DNA of 64,000 bases from NCBI GenBank assembly GCA_028284235.1, contig JANQSC010000020.1, positions 62,001 to 126,000 of the forward strand, given 5' to 3'. This document shows, in pieces, positions 27,610 to 37,572 of the stretch (its first letter is position 1; the number at the start of each line of letters is the position of its first letter). The position numbers and the translations under genes are program-made. The stretch comes from Opitutaceae bacterium (GTDB lineage: Bacteria > Verrucomicrobiota > Verrucomicrobiia > Opitutales > Opitutaceae). The notes under the pieces are model-generated. The model worked only from the letters and a program-made list of their open reading frames with translations, had not been told where the DNA came from and searched no databases.

Positions 27610-27765
27610 ATGTCACAGCATCCTAGCTACAAATCTTCCAGCAGCTCCGCGGTAAAACGCAATGTACTGAAGCGATTCGAACGCGTCGAATTGCTCAAAA
27701 AACGCGGCGAGTGGAAAGACGGCGACCGCGTAACCGGGCTGAAAAAGACCAAACCCGCCGAATAG
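27610..27765 (+). CDS. small basic protein of the Chlamydia/Verrucomicrobia type
   Basis: A 51-residue open frame reading MSQHPSYKSSSSSAVKRNVL and then KRFERVELLKKRGEWKDGDR, ending VTGLKKTKPAE. It is strongly basic, has no Cys and no hydrophobic segment. I recognise it as the short basic protein family (TIGR04137, as I recall it) shared by Chlamydiae and Verrucomicrobia, of unknown function but highly conserved. A ribosome or nucleic-acid role is plausible from its charge. It is 6 bases after cutA and has a terminator, so it is probably expressed from the cutA promoter. Confidence 0.85.
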   Translation: MSQHPSYKSSSSSAVKRNVLKRFERVELLKKRGEWKDGDRVTGLKKTKPAE

Positions 27766-27790
27766 TCAGGTCCACACACAAGAGACGATC

Positions 27791-27817
27791 AACGTCGCCC
27801 ACCAAGCGGCGTTTTTT
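27791..27817 (+). terminator. intrinsic terminator after cutA and the small basic protein
   Basis: AACGTCGC pairs with GCGGCGTT (8 bp, one G-U), loop of seven, followed by six T residues. Confidence 0.82.
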
Positions 27818-27853
27818 GTTGCCGCTTCAATCGGTCTGACGCCCGAATCCGGC

Positions 27854-28861
27854 TTACTTTACAAAAAGCCGCTCCAAGGTCGCGTTCAAACGCGGACTCG
27901 GAACGCCCCCGCGAGACAGCTCGATGCACGGCTGCGCTCGGCTGGCCCTCGAGTCTGCAACCCTAACCGTCGTCCCGCCCGATCCGCTACGCTGGGACGC
28001 AGAAAGCGCCTCAAAACGAATCGGAACGCCACTCGCCGCGAAATCGATCCGCCATCCCGCGTGATCCGTCGGAAGCAGCGCGTTGACCATGAGTTCCGGA
28101 TTCACCTGGAGTAGGTCCGGGATCCCGTTGTCCCAAACTGTCGCCGAAACCGCCACCGGCAACGTCGCCACGTATTCCATCACCGTCCGAACCTCGCCAC
28201 TCCGCAAGGCTTTTAAAAGCTCCCAAACGTCCAAACCAACAATGTTCATTCCATTGTACACACCATGGTCGTTCGGCGTTTTGAACCGCTGGATGTCATA
28301 CCAACGTTGAAAGCGAGGCCCCAGCCACAGACCCACCTCGAAATGCAAATGGGCGCGTTCCCGCGGGATCGAGTAGCTTGCCGAACGACCCATTTGACCA
28401 ATCACCTCCCCGCCATCGACCTGTAAACCCGGTTTCACGTGGCTCGGAATCGCGCTCAAATGCGCATACAAGCTCACCATGCCCGGCATCCATTGGCCGT
28501 GCTCCACCACGATGTAACGCCCATAGCTGCTCGCGTCCGCATCCCGATTCACATACTGCACCACGCCCGCGTCGAACGCGTAAATCGAATCCAAGGCCTC
28601 GCCTCGACTATCCCGGCGGATGGGCTTCAAATCAAGCCCCTCGTGAAAACGCGCCCCGCCATTGCGCACGCACCCCCACAACGCCGAGGTCAAGTTACCA
28701 GACTGCGTCGGCTGGACGAAATGCGACAACGGCTTGCCCTGCAAGAACGCCTGATTGGGCGTCAGCCAATAGTGGGCGCCAATCCGGCTCGACGCCGACA
28801 GAGCGAGCGACGACAGCAGCGCGGCCGCCACGCTAACCGTGAAGCTTCTTTTGAATCTCAA
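27854..28861 (-). CDS. M23-family (LytM) peptidoglycan endopeptidase
   Basis: 335 residues with a signal peptide (about 1-25). The LytM zinc site is complete: H73 and D77 in 'FHEGLDLK', H134 in 'YAHLS', H171 and H173 in 'HLHFE'. A beta domain follows to the C-terminus (about 230-335). Active M23 enzymes cleave peptide crosslinks of murein; the full set of metal ligands argues that this one is catalytic rather than an EnvC-type activator. Its start overlaps the lipoprotein gene upstream by 29 bases, so the two are translated together. Confidence 0.88.
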   Translation of the reverse strand: MRFKRSFTVSVAAALLSSLALSASSRIGAHYWLTPNQAFLQGKPLSHFVQPTQSGNLTSALWGCVRNGGARFHEGLDLKPIRRDSRGEALDSIYAFDAGVVQYVNRDADASSYGRYIVVEHGQWMPGMVSLYAHLSAIPSHVKPGLQVDGGEVIGQMGRSASYSIPRERAHLHFEVGLWLGPRFQRWYDIQRFKTPNDHGVYNGMNIVGLDVWELLKALRSGEVRTVMEYVATLPVAVSATVWDNGIPDLLQVNPELMVNALLPTDHAGWRIDFAASGVPIRFEALSASQRSGSGGTTVRVADSRASRAQPCIELSRGGVPSPRLNATLERLFVK

Positions 28862-29366
28862 TGCTCGTCCCTCTTAAATTCTGCGCCAATTCCGGCAACT
28901 CCTCGTCCGGAATTTCTACAAACATATTGAACACCCCGTCCGCGATCGGACGGTCAATCCGTCGCACCCCAATCGGAGCCCCGTTGATCACCATCACCAT
29001 TCGACGCCCTTGGTTCGAGGCGCTTTCCTGATAGAGAATTCGCGACGCCTGATGCGTCAGCGTAAACTGGAGACACGCTCCAAGGTCCGCCTCCGCCACC
29101 GACACATTTACAATGTCGAACTCCGTGATAACCGCCTTCGCGTTCACCTGTATCCGAACATCGCTTACAGGTAAAGTAACGACCGACCCTCCTTGGTCCG
29201 TTTCAAAAACAAACCGGGCAACGGCTCGCTCGTAGTCGAAACCAACGTCCGTCGTCCGACAAGAAATCACGAGCAGCGCCCACCCAGCAAGACCGGCTAC
29301 GCAAAACGCAAACCCGAGCGATGATCGCCCGAATCCACGGGCGCCGTTCTCCAAAACTCTCAACAT
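28833..29366 (-). CDS. putative lipoprotein, function unknown
   Basis: 177 residues. The hydrophobic N-terminus ends in LLVISC, a good lipobox, so the mature protein probably begins at Cys36. The rest is a small mixed alpha/beta protein with phrases like 'RFVFETDQGGSVVTLPVSDV' and 'ADGVFNMFVEIPDEELPELA' that recall the periplasmic head regions of SecD-like proteins, but I cannot assign a family. It overlaps the M23 peptidase gene by 29 bases and probably works with it at the envelope. Confidence 0.6.
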   Translation of the reverse strand: MLRVLENGARGFGRSSLGFAFCVAGLAGWALLVISCRTTDVGFDYERAVARFVFETDQGGSVVTLPVSDVRIQVNAKAVITEFDIVNVSVAEADLGACLQFTLTHQASRILYQESASNQGRRMVMVINGAPIGVRRIDRPIADGVFNMFVEIPDEELPELAQNLRGTSIEIQKKLHG

Positions 29367-29432
29367 GTAGCAGTTACCTTAAGAAGGAGCGCATCCCCCA
29401 AAGCAAGACAGAACCCATCCAATCAAACTCCT

Positions 29433-30635
29433 TCAACCCAAGCCCATCAGCTCTGAACCAATCGCGTCGACCACCAAACGGCCCGCATTGGTGACCCGTA
29501 TCGACGCGCCGTCTCTAACCAGTTTCCCCTCGTTCTCCAAACGCCGCAAAACGCTCTCCTGCTCTTCCGAAAGCGAGATCCCGAACCGCTCCCGCAAACG
29601 CTCGACGCTCACCCCCTCGTTCATCCGCAGTCCGAATATCAATGCGTCCTCCCGCAGCAACTCCCGCGTCGTTTCCGAGCAGTCAACCCGTTCCGGACGC
29701 TCGCGCTCCAACCCTGCCAGCCACCGATCCAAATCGGGAACGTTGGAAAAACGCCGTCCACCAAATTGACTCGCGGCGGAGGGCCCGAGCCCGATCCACT
29801 GATCCATCTTCCAAGTATTGAGGTTGTGGGCGCAGCGCATTCCGGGACGCGCGTAGTTCGAAACCTCGTACTGAGCGTAGCCCAGCTCTGCCAAGGTCTC
29901 CCAACACGATTCGTAGAGCTTCGCCTCCAGATCGGAATCCCGCTTCACTTTCCCCTTGGACAAACGCGCGTACAAGGCCGTATCCTCCTCGAACGTCAGG
30001 CAGTACGTGGAGAGATGGTCCGGCTCCAGCGAGGCCGCTTCCCGAATGTCCGCCTCCGACTGGGCCGCGTCCTGTCCCGGCAGCGCGAACATCAAGTCGA
30101 GATTCACCGATTCGAATTCGGCCGCCTGGATCAAATCGTACGCTTTGAAAATCTGCTTCCGACTGTGCTGGCGCCCCAGTTTGTCGAGCAAAGTGTCGTC
30201 GAAACTCTGCACCCCCATCGAAATCCGAGTCACGCCCCGCTCCTTGAGCGCTGCGAGCTTGTCCGCCTTGACCGTCGACGGCGCCATCTCAACCGTCCAT
30301 TCCGCAGGAGCCACCCCGAACGTCGCGGTCACCGTCTCGCACAATTGAGCCAAATCGCCGGCCATCAGCAGCCCCGGCGTCCCGCCGCCGAAAAAGCAGG
30401 TATCGAGCCGTCGGCCTGCGGCCAGGCGCTCCACCTCCCGTTTAACACCCCTTAAATACGCTTTAATTCCGGCCCGATCACCCGTTACTTGATAGAAAGC
30501 GCAAAAATCGCACGCCGTCGCGCAAAACGGAACATGAACGTACAATCCGAGGGTTTCACCCCACCATTTTGGCTGGAGTTCTGAACTTCTTTCGTCTTTT
30601 TTCGCCTCCACGGTTGCCTTTAAGTCGCCTTGCAT
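29433..30635 (-). CDS. hemW: radical SAM heme chaperone HemW
   Basis: 400 residues. The 'LYVHVPFCATACDFCAFYQV' motif (31-50) gives the 4Fe-4S cysteines C38, C42 and C45 of the CxxxCxxC type used by HemN/HemW. Further landmarks are 'FFGGGTPGLL', 'ISMGVQSFDDTLL' and the C-terminal HemN domain. The length and the lack of the longer HemN N-terminal region point to HemW, which binds heme and delivers it to respiratory enzymes rather than oxidising coproporphyrinogen. Older annotations call it coproporphyrinogen III oxidase. Divergent from the TIG lipoprotein gene. Confidence 0.88.
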   Translation of the reverse strand: MQGDLKATVEAKKDERSSELQPKWWGETLGLYVHVPFCATACDFCAFYQVTGDRAGIKAYLRGVKREVERLAAGRRLDTCFFGGGTPGLLMAGDLAQLCETVTATFGVAPAEWTVEMAPSTVKADKLAALKERGVTRISMGVQSFDDTLLDKLGRQHSRKQIFKAYDLIQAAEFESVNLDLMFALPGQDAAQSEADIREAASLEPDHLSTYCLTFEEDTALYARLSKGKVKRDSDLEAKLYESCWETLAELGYAQYEVSNYARPGMRCAHNLNTWKMDQWIGLGPSAASQFGGRRFSNVPDLDRWLAGLERERPERVDCSETTRELLREDALIFGLRMNEGVSVERLRERFGISLSEEQESVLRRLENEGKLVRDGASIRVTNAGRLVVDAIGSELMGLG

Positions 30636-30708
30636 GAACTATTTCCTTCACTGACAGTCCTAATTTTATTGTAATTCAAGGCCTAATTTAGTCTACCGAC
30701 TCAATATC

Positions 30709-31626
30709 ATGGATACCACCGCGTCCAAGTCCACCCTCCGAAAAAACTGGCTCCTCTGCCTCCTCGCGCCACTCGCGCTGGCCTTCACCGGTTGCAACGT
30801 AAACGTCATCGACCTGACGCCTTCCACCATGAAGGCCAATCCTTCGAACGTCTACACTCTCACCGCCCAGATTCGCGTGAAGAACTCCGCGGTAGTCGCA
30901 GCGACCCTCCGCCCTCAAGTCGTCATCGACGGCAGAGCCCACCCCATGAGCCTCGCCCCCGGAAGCAGCACGCTCTACGAATACGACTTTAAAATGCCCG
31001 CCGGACGCAGCGAAGCCGCCTACTACATGATCGTCCAGTTCGATCGCAAAACCGAGAAAGGCGCCGCGCCCAAGGAAATCGTCACCGAACTCAGCCGCTT
31101 CGCCATCGAAAACCGCTACTCCGTCGAACTCGAGACCAACCGAGCCCCCGTCGGCACGCGCGTCGCCGTGCTCGGACGAGGATTCACCCGCGACGACAAA
31201 ATCATGATCGGGGACACCCCGGCCGCCACGCGTTTCGACAGCTCGACCTCGCTCTCTTTCTACGTGCCCTCGCTCCCCGAAGGCCGTGGCTACGCCGTCA
31301 AAGTCGTCGGCATCAGCGGCGAAATCGACGCCGGCACCCTGCGCATCGACTCGTCGCGCGTAAACGTCACCCTCCGCCCATCGTCCCTTTCCCAAGGCCA
31401 GGTCAGCACGCTCTTCTTTCAAATTCCGGAAGAAGCCCCGCCGGGCGGCCTGCAAATCGACGTTCACACCGACATTCCCGACAGCGTCATCATGGACTAC
31501 GTCCGCATCGAAGCCGGACAGCGAACGACCAGCATCCCCGTCCAAGCCGGATCCCCCGGGCAAGGCAGCTTGTTCATCACGATCCCCGGCTACTCGGAAG
31601 TCGTCGTTCCGATCACTGTCAACTAA
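30709..31626 (+). CDS. lipoprotein with IPT/TIG-like domain
   Basis: 305 residues. Signal peptide ends in LAFTGC with lipidated Cys29. Residues 145-215 ('APVGTRVAVLGRGFTRDDKI', 'TSLSFYVPSLPEGRGYAV') look like an IPT/TIG immunoglobulin-like fold. The rest consists of two other beta domains. No enzyme motif is seen. Such proteins serve as adhesion, binding or assembly modules on the outer membrane. It is alone, followed by a strong terminator, then the thiC riboswitch. Exact role unknown. Confidence 0.68.
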   Translation: MDTTASKSTLRKNWLLCLLAPLALAFTGCNVNVIDLTPSTMKANPSNVYTLTAQIRVKNSAVVAATLRPQVVIDGRAHPMSLAPGSSTLYEYDFKMPAGRSEAAYYMIVQFDRKTEKGAAPKEIVTELSRFAIENRYSVELETNRAPVGTRVAVLGRGFTRDDKIMIGDTPAATRFDSSTSLSFYVPSLPEGRGYAVKVVGISGEIDAGTLRIDSSRVNVTLRPSSLSQGQVSTLFFQIPEEAPPGGLQIDVHTDIPDSVIMDYVRIEAGQRTTSIPVQAGSPGQGSLFITIPGYSEVVVPITVN

Positions 31627-31658
31627 GCGGGAGTCCAACAAGTCAGCGACTCTTCAAC

Positions 31659-31687
31659 GCGCGATCGAATCCGATCGCGCTTTTTTT
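31659..31687 (+). terminator. intrinsic terminator after the TIG lipoprotein
   Basis: GCGCGATCG and CGATCGCGC form a 9-bp perfect stem with an AATC loop (31659-31680), followed by seven T residues. Confidence 0.92.
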
Positions 31688-31705
31688 CGCCTTTTCGGTT
31701 TGTAA

Positions 31706-33793
<2,088 letters not shown>

Positions 33794-33816
33794 GCCTGGG
33801 CAAGCTACAGTTTAGC

Positions 33817-33856
33817 GATAGGACCTAGAAGACTTATAAGTCCTATAGGTCCTATC
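33817..33856. repeat. 40-bp intergenic palindrome
   Basis: GATAGGACCTA (33817-33827) and TAGGTCCTATC (33846-33856) are perfect inverted arms enclosing a second palindrome GACTTATAAGTC. No U tract follows on either strand. It lies between convergent thiC and the MBL gene and could end both transcripts, or be a dispersed repeat. Confidence 0.6.
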
Positions 33857-33873
33857 CGAAAACCAGCAGCTTC

Positions 33874-34653
33874 CTAAAACTCCACTACCAAATTGTCGTA
33901 CGACAAACGCACGCCCGGCGGCAACGTGATGTCCGTCGTCGCGTGCATCACGTCATGAGTCATGTGGATCAAATAGGTCTTCTTCGCCCCGATCGCCCGA
34001 GCCGCGTCCACGGCTTGGTCAATATTCATGTGAGACCGGTGCGGCCTAAACCGCAACGCGTCCAGCACGGCTAAGTCCGCCCCGCGGGCTCGGTCAACGG
34101 CGTCTGGCTTGACCGAATCGCAATCCGTGAAGTAAGCGAACTTCTTCCCGGTGCGCCGTTCGACAAAGACGAGACCCAAGGTCTCGAAGTCCCCATGGCT
34201 TTGATCGAACGAATAAATCACGCCTTCCGATGTATGCAAAACCGGCGGCATCCTTCGAGGTGAAAACGCTGGATATCCGGGCACCTTGGCTTTATCGCGA
34301 ATTGCGTATCCAAAGATTGAACGCATGCGCTCCTCCCCTTCCTTGTTCGTATAGACCGGCAGCGCCTCCCCATCCCGTTGGTCGCAGTAGCGCCGCAAAT
34401 CATCCATGCCCAGAATATGGTCCGAGTGGCCATGGGTGAGAATTACCAAGTCCACTTTCGGGATCTTGTGCTTGAGCGCCTGTATCCGAAATTCCTGCGC
34501 CGCGTCCACTTGAATATTGAAGTTGCCCATTTGCACATGGACGTGCGTCCGGTAGCGCGTATCGCGCGGATCCGCAGAAACGCAAGTCGGGCAATCACAG
34601 CCAATCACCGGCACGCCCTGCGACGTGCCCGTACCCAAAAAATAAACTTTCAT
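33874..34653 (-). CDS. MBL-fold metallo-hydrolase, PhnP-like
   Basis: 259 residues. It has the metallo-beta-lactamase signature THGHSDH (73-79), a second metal site in the 'FETLGLVFVERRTG' to 'YFTDCDSVKPDAV' region, and the C-terminal 'LIHMTHDVMH'. The early 'GTGTSQGVPVIGCDCPTCVS' with its CDCPTC cluster resembles PhnP-type cyclic phosphodiesterases, where these cysteines bind a structural zinc. No phosphonate genes are near, so the substrate remains open. Convergent with thiC. Confidence 0.82.
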   Translation of the reverse strand: MKVYFLGTGTSQGVPVIGCDCPTCVSADPRDTRYRTHVHVQMGNFNIQVDAAQEFRIQALKHKIPKVDLVILTHGHSDHILGMDDLRRYCDQRDGEALPVYTNKEGEERMRSIFGYAIRDKAKVPGYPAFSPRRMPPVLHTSEGVIYSFDQSHGDFETLGLVFVERRTGKKFAYFTDCDSVKPDAVDRARGADLAVLDALRFRPHRSHMNIDQAVDAARAIGAKKTYLIHMTHDVMHATTDITLPPGVRLSYDNLVVEF

Positions 34654-34719
34654 TCGAACGCGACCATAGACGAGAAGCCCTCAAGGGAAACACATAATTT
34701 CTGTTTCACTTCAAATGCG

Positions 34720-36450
34720 CTATTCTCTCGGTCGGACTCTCCAAAAATGAGGACCTTCCGGCAACGGCAACAACCGAGCTTGCGATCGATTCAGCTGATA
34801 GATCTTGGATCGATCATAAAAGGAATGCGTCACCCAAGTCTCCATATCCGACGAATACTGCAAATCCCACTCGTCTATCCAGATAAACAAACGCTGTCCC
34901 GTTGCGTCTAATGTCTTCCAATGCAACTTCCCCAATTCGTAACAATCGCCTCCAGAGACAACTTCGGCTCCCACCGCCTCCTCAACAAATCCAATATGTC
35001 GTACATTCTTGTTGTCCTCTGCGAAATAGATTGGATTGCACGTAACATCGAGATAGTTCAGATTCGGAAAGATCATAAAACTCGCCGTATTAAACAGAAG
35101 ATTATGACTTAAATCGATATACTCGATTGTATTTTCCCACTTGGGAAATGAACCGAATCCGTCTAACTGGTTGTAACTTAAATCTAGATACACTAGATTA
35201 GGGAGACTCGAAAGCTCGTTAACGACAAATAAGTGATTGTGGCTTAAATCGATACGGGTTAGATTGAACGCATGTTCAAGTCCGCTCAAATCCGAAATCT
35301 CAGCTCCAACCACCTCGAGCTCAATCAAGGATTCTAGATCGAGAATCGTAATCGGACCTTCGGGTTGGTCGATAGCAGATCTAACCGCAGCTTCCAAATT
35401 CTCGTCTCCAAAGACAACTTCATCTCCCTTTTGCGGCAAGAACCTAGGGTGAATCGGGCCGAATTTTCCACCTGTTGGTTCTGACATATGGTCTAGAATA
35501 GACTTTTGCAGCCCACCCTCCTCCAAGTTCAATAGATTGTAGGTTACGTCGAGTCCACCTCCTACAATCCACTTGCGGAAACCAATCGGCGAAAGGTCCG
35601 ATATAGAATTCTTTGATAAAGAAAGCGTCGAAGGAATGTATCCCGATTCCTCCAACGGAGCTAAATCGCTAATCAGGTTGTCGTCCAAAATGAGTGAGTC
35701 GATGCGCATTTCCGCAGCCACATCTATTTCAGTAATTCTATTTGATCGAACCGATAGAAAATTAATCTCAGCGAGATTTGATATCGGTTCTAAATCTTCG
35801 ATCTGGTTGTGATCGACTTCGAGTCGTTCTAAATTCGACACGCTAGACAAGCCAACGAGGCTTTGAATCTCGTTATTGTTCAAATCAAGGTAGGTTAGAC
35901 TTTGCAGACTTCCTAGGGGCTCTAAATCGCTAATCTTGCTATTTCTCAGTATTAGCTCTTTCAACGCGCTTAAGCCCGAAAGCGGAGAGAGATCGCTTAC
36001 ATTCGAATCGCTAATAACCAGAGTCTCAAGCGCTGCTAGATTCGAAAGCGGACCTAGAAGTGAAATACTCTTACCTTGGAGATTCAGGTAGTTGAGCGTG
36101 CTTAAGCCCCTTAAAGGTTCGAGATCGGACAACTCTTTATCACACGTTACAACTAAATCTTCCAGATTTGCCAGACCACTCAGCGGACTTAAATCGCTAA
36201 CCATCGACTCAAATATGTCGATACTCGTAGCATTCACAGCGTACTCAAGACCCGTCAAATCGCGAACCCCCCATGCGCTGACAAATTTGAGCGTTTCCAT
36301 TTCACTGGAGTCAATCACTCCTTCAGGTTTTCCCAGTTGCGAGCGAATCCGCTCCTCCAATGCGGGATCTGGAATCGCGACCGGGTCCGCTGAGCTGACC
36401 GGGATTCCCATTCCCAATGCGATCGCAATACTGAGAATTATACACCTCAT
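34720..36450 (-). CDS. secreted leucine-rich-repeat protein (internalin-like)
   Basis: 576 residues from ATG 36450, which starts a signal peptide ending near 'GMGIPVSSA'. Two blocks of roughly 22-residue repeats of the form L-x-x-L-x-x-L-x-L-x-x-N-x-I (for example 'LQSLTYLDLNNNEIQSLVGL') span about 60-310 and 400-510. Each block is preceded by a cap with 'ALEERIRSQLGKPEGVID' or 'NLEAAVRSAIDQPEGPITI'. The C-terminus ('LQYSSDMETWVTHSFYD...FWRV') resembles the C-terminal module of the CAP protein at 11442. Codon use is visibly more AT-rich than in the neighbours, which hints at transfer. Probably an extracellular protein-binding protein. Confidence 0.8.
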   Translation of the reverse strand: MRCIILSIAIALGMGIPVSSADPVAIPDPALEERIRSQLGKPEGVIDSSEMETLKFVSAWGVRDLTGLEYAVNATSIDIFESMVSDLSPLSGLANLEDLVVTCDKELSDLEPLRGLSTLNYLNLQGKSISLLGPLSNLAALETLVISDSNVSDLSPLSGLSALKELILRNSKISDLEPLGSLQSLTYLDLNNNEIQSLVGLSSVSNLERLEVDHNQIEDLEPISNLAEINFLSVRSNRITEIDVAAEMRIDSLILDDNLISDLAPLEESGYIPSTLSLSKNSISDLSPIGFRKWIVGGGLDVTYNLLNLEEGGLQKSILDHMSEPTGGKFGPIHPRFLPQKGDEVVFGDENLEAAVRSAIDQPEGPITILDLESLIELEVVGAEISDLSGLEHAFNLTRIDLSHNHLFVVNELSSLPNLVYLDLSYNQLDGFGSFPKWENTIEYIDLSHNLLFNTASFMIFPNLNYLDVTCNPIYFAEDNKNVRHIGFVEEAVGAEVVSGGDCYELGKLHWKTLDATGQRLFIWIDEWDLQYSSDMETWVTHSFYDRSKIYQLNRSQARLLPLPEGPHFWRVRPRE

Positions 36451-36540
36451 TTCCCTATCTACGGATAAAAGCCGTCTTACGTCGAGCGAGGCAATAGAAA
36501 GACAGATGACGGGTCGGATCAAGAGCGTATTTTCATAAAT

Positions 36541-36568
36541 AAAAAGAGCCCCAGACAAACTGGGGCTC
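36541..36568 (-). terminator. intrinsic terminator after the sigma fragment
   Basis: On the minus strand a 9-bp perfect stem GAGCCCCAG/CTGGGGCTC with a five-base loop is followed by UUUUU. It lies 39 bases beyond the stop at 36607. Confidence 0.9.
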
Positions 36569-36606
36569 AACCATACATAGCTACCAGCGATCTATGCGAC
36601 TACATA

Positions 36607-37074
36607 CTAGAACTTAAAGGTATTGGTGGTCGACCACGAAGTCAGTCCGGGCAGCATATACTGCGAATTGTTGCCGAGCGCGTCGATCGTCACGGGCAGC
36701 GATTGGATTGCTAAGGTCATTATCTCAAGTTCCTCTTTTCGGGAAACGGAGCGCGTTACATTGGCGTCACAATCGATGACGGATGAGTCCTCGATTTCCC
36801 CTAAAGAATCCGTTCGGGAATTTCTAAAACTGCGCGCGTAGTCCAAGGCCAGATTCCGCGCCGTCGTGTAAAGAAGCGCTTTGGGAGAGCGAATCGGGCC
36901 CCGCTCCCGCGCCTTCAAAACTCTCAGAAAGGACTCTTGAACAATGTCTTCGATCTCGGAACTCGAGCTGAAACGCCCCCGCAACCAGCTTTCCAGCGAA
37001 GACTTGTGCGGCAGCAAGTTCTCCTCGAACCAGCGCGCTTGTTCCGAATCATCAAGAGGCATCCTGAATTTCAC
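36607..37074 (-). pseudogene. ECF-type sigma factor with region 4 replaced by an unrelated tail
   Basis: 155 residues. Residues 20-82 are a good sigma region 2 ('EIEDIVQESFLRVLKARERG', 'SPKALLYTTARNLALDYARS'). The linker continues normally to 'KEELEIMTLAIQSLP' (113-127), where region 4 should follow. Instead come 28 residues, 'VTIDALGNNSQYMLPGLTSW' and 'STTNTFKF', then a stop. No helix-turn-helix remains, so the protein cannot recognise a -35 element. The tail ends in an alternating aromatic strand like the last strand of an outer-membrane barrel. A deletion fusion is the likely cause. It could still be expressed. Confidence 0.7.
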
Positions 37075-37199
37075 ATGTCACAAGCAACGACGTAGCACAA
37101 ATTCTTTTTGCAACGTCGACGGTTCGAGCATTTCTCAATGCTCGCTTCGATTTAATCGGCAGGATCTCCCATGCCCTTTTACAAGGCGCTGATTCCGGA

Positions 37200-37324
37200 T
37201 ATGCCCGTGCTTCGTTCTACGAACTACGCAGGGCACGCTTCGCCTTTTGTTGGTCCAAGATCACCATGCGGGCAAAATTTCCCTTGAGTAGGCGTCAGCC
37301 GCGCGTAGCCCAAGGGGCGAAGCG
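37200..37324. repeat. two-hairpin repeat abutting tRNA-Ser(GCT), copy B
   Basis: Same organisation as copy A at 6446-6570: outer hairpin TGCCC...GGGCA (37202-37235) with inner GTTC/GAAC stem, a diverged middle, and a terminal hairpin CGC-GTA-GCCC / GGGC-GAA-GCG running into the encoded CCA of the tRNA. Both ends are nearly identical between the copies while the centre differs. Confidence 0.7.
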
Positions 37325-37416
37325 TGGCGGAGAGAGCGGGATTCGAACCCGCGGTACGGTGTGACCCGTACGACGATTTAGCAAACCGTTGCTTTCGACC
37401 ACTCAGCCATCTCTCC
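37325..37416 (-). tRNA. tRNA-Ser, anticodon GCU (reads AGC/AGU)
   Basis: A 92-nt class II tRNA on the minus strand: acceptor GGAGAGA/TCTCTCC, anticodon stem ACGGT/ATCGT with loop TTGCTAA, long variable arm GTACGGGT/ACCGTAC, T arm GCGGG-TTCGAAT-CCCGC, discriminator G and encoded CCA (plus-strand TGG at 37325-37327). Confidence 0.93.
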
Positions 37417-37572
37417 TGCACGGTGAGAGGGAACTCTGGTTATCTCGATTCTGAGATCAAGAAATAAAATTGAATAATCCGCCCGACACAAAATTGGCGC
37501 TTTCGGGTCTTTACCCAGCGAGCCAAATTCTGTAAGAGAGAGGCAAACTCTCCCTCCCGGACCAAAATTGCT

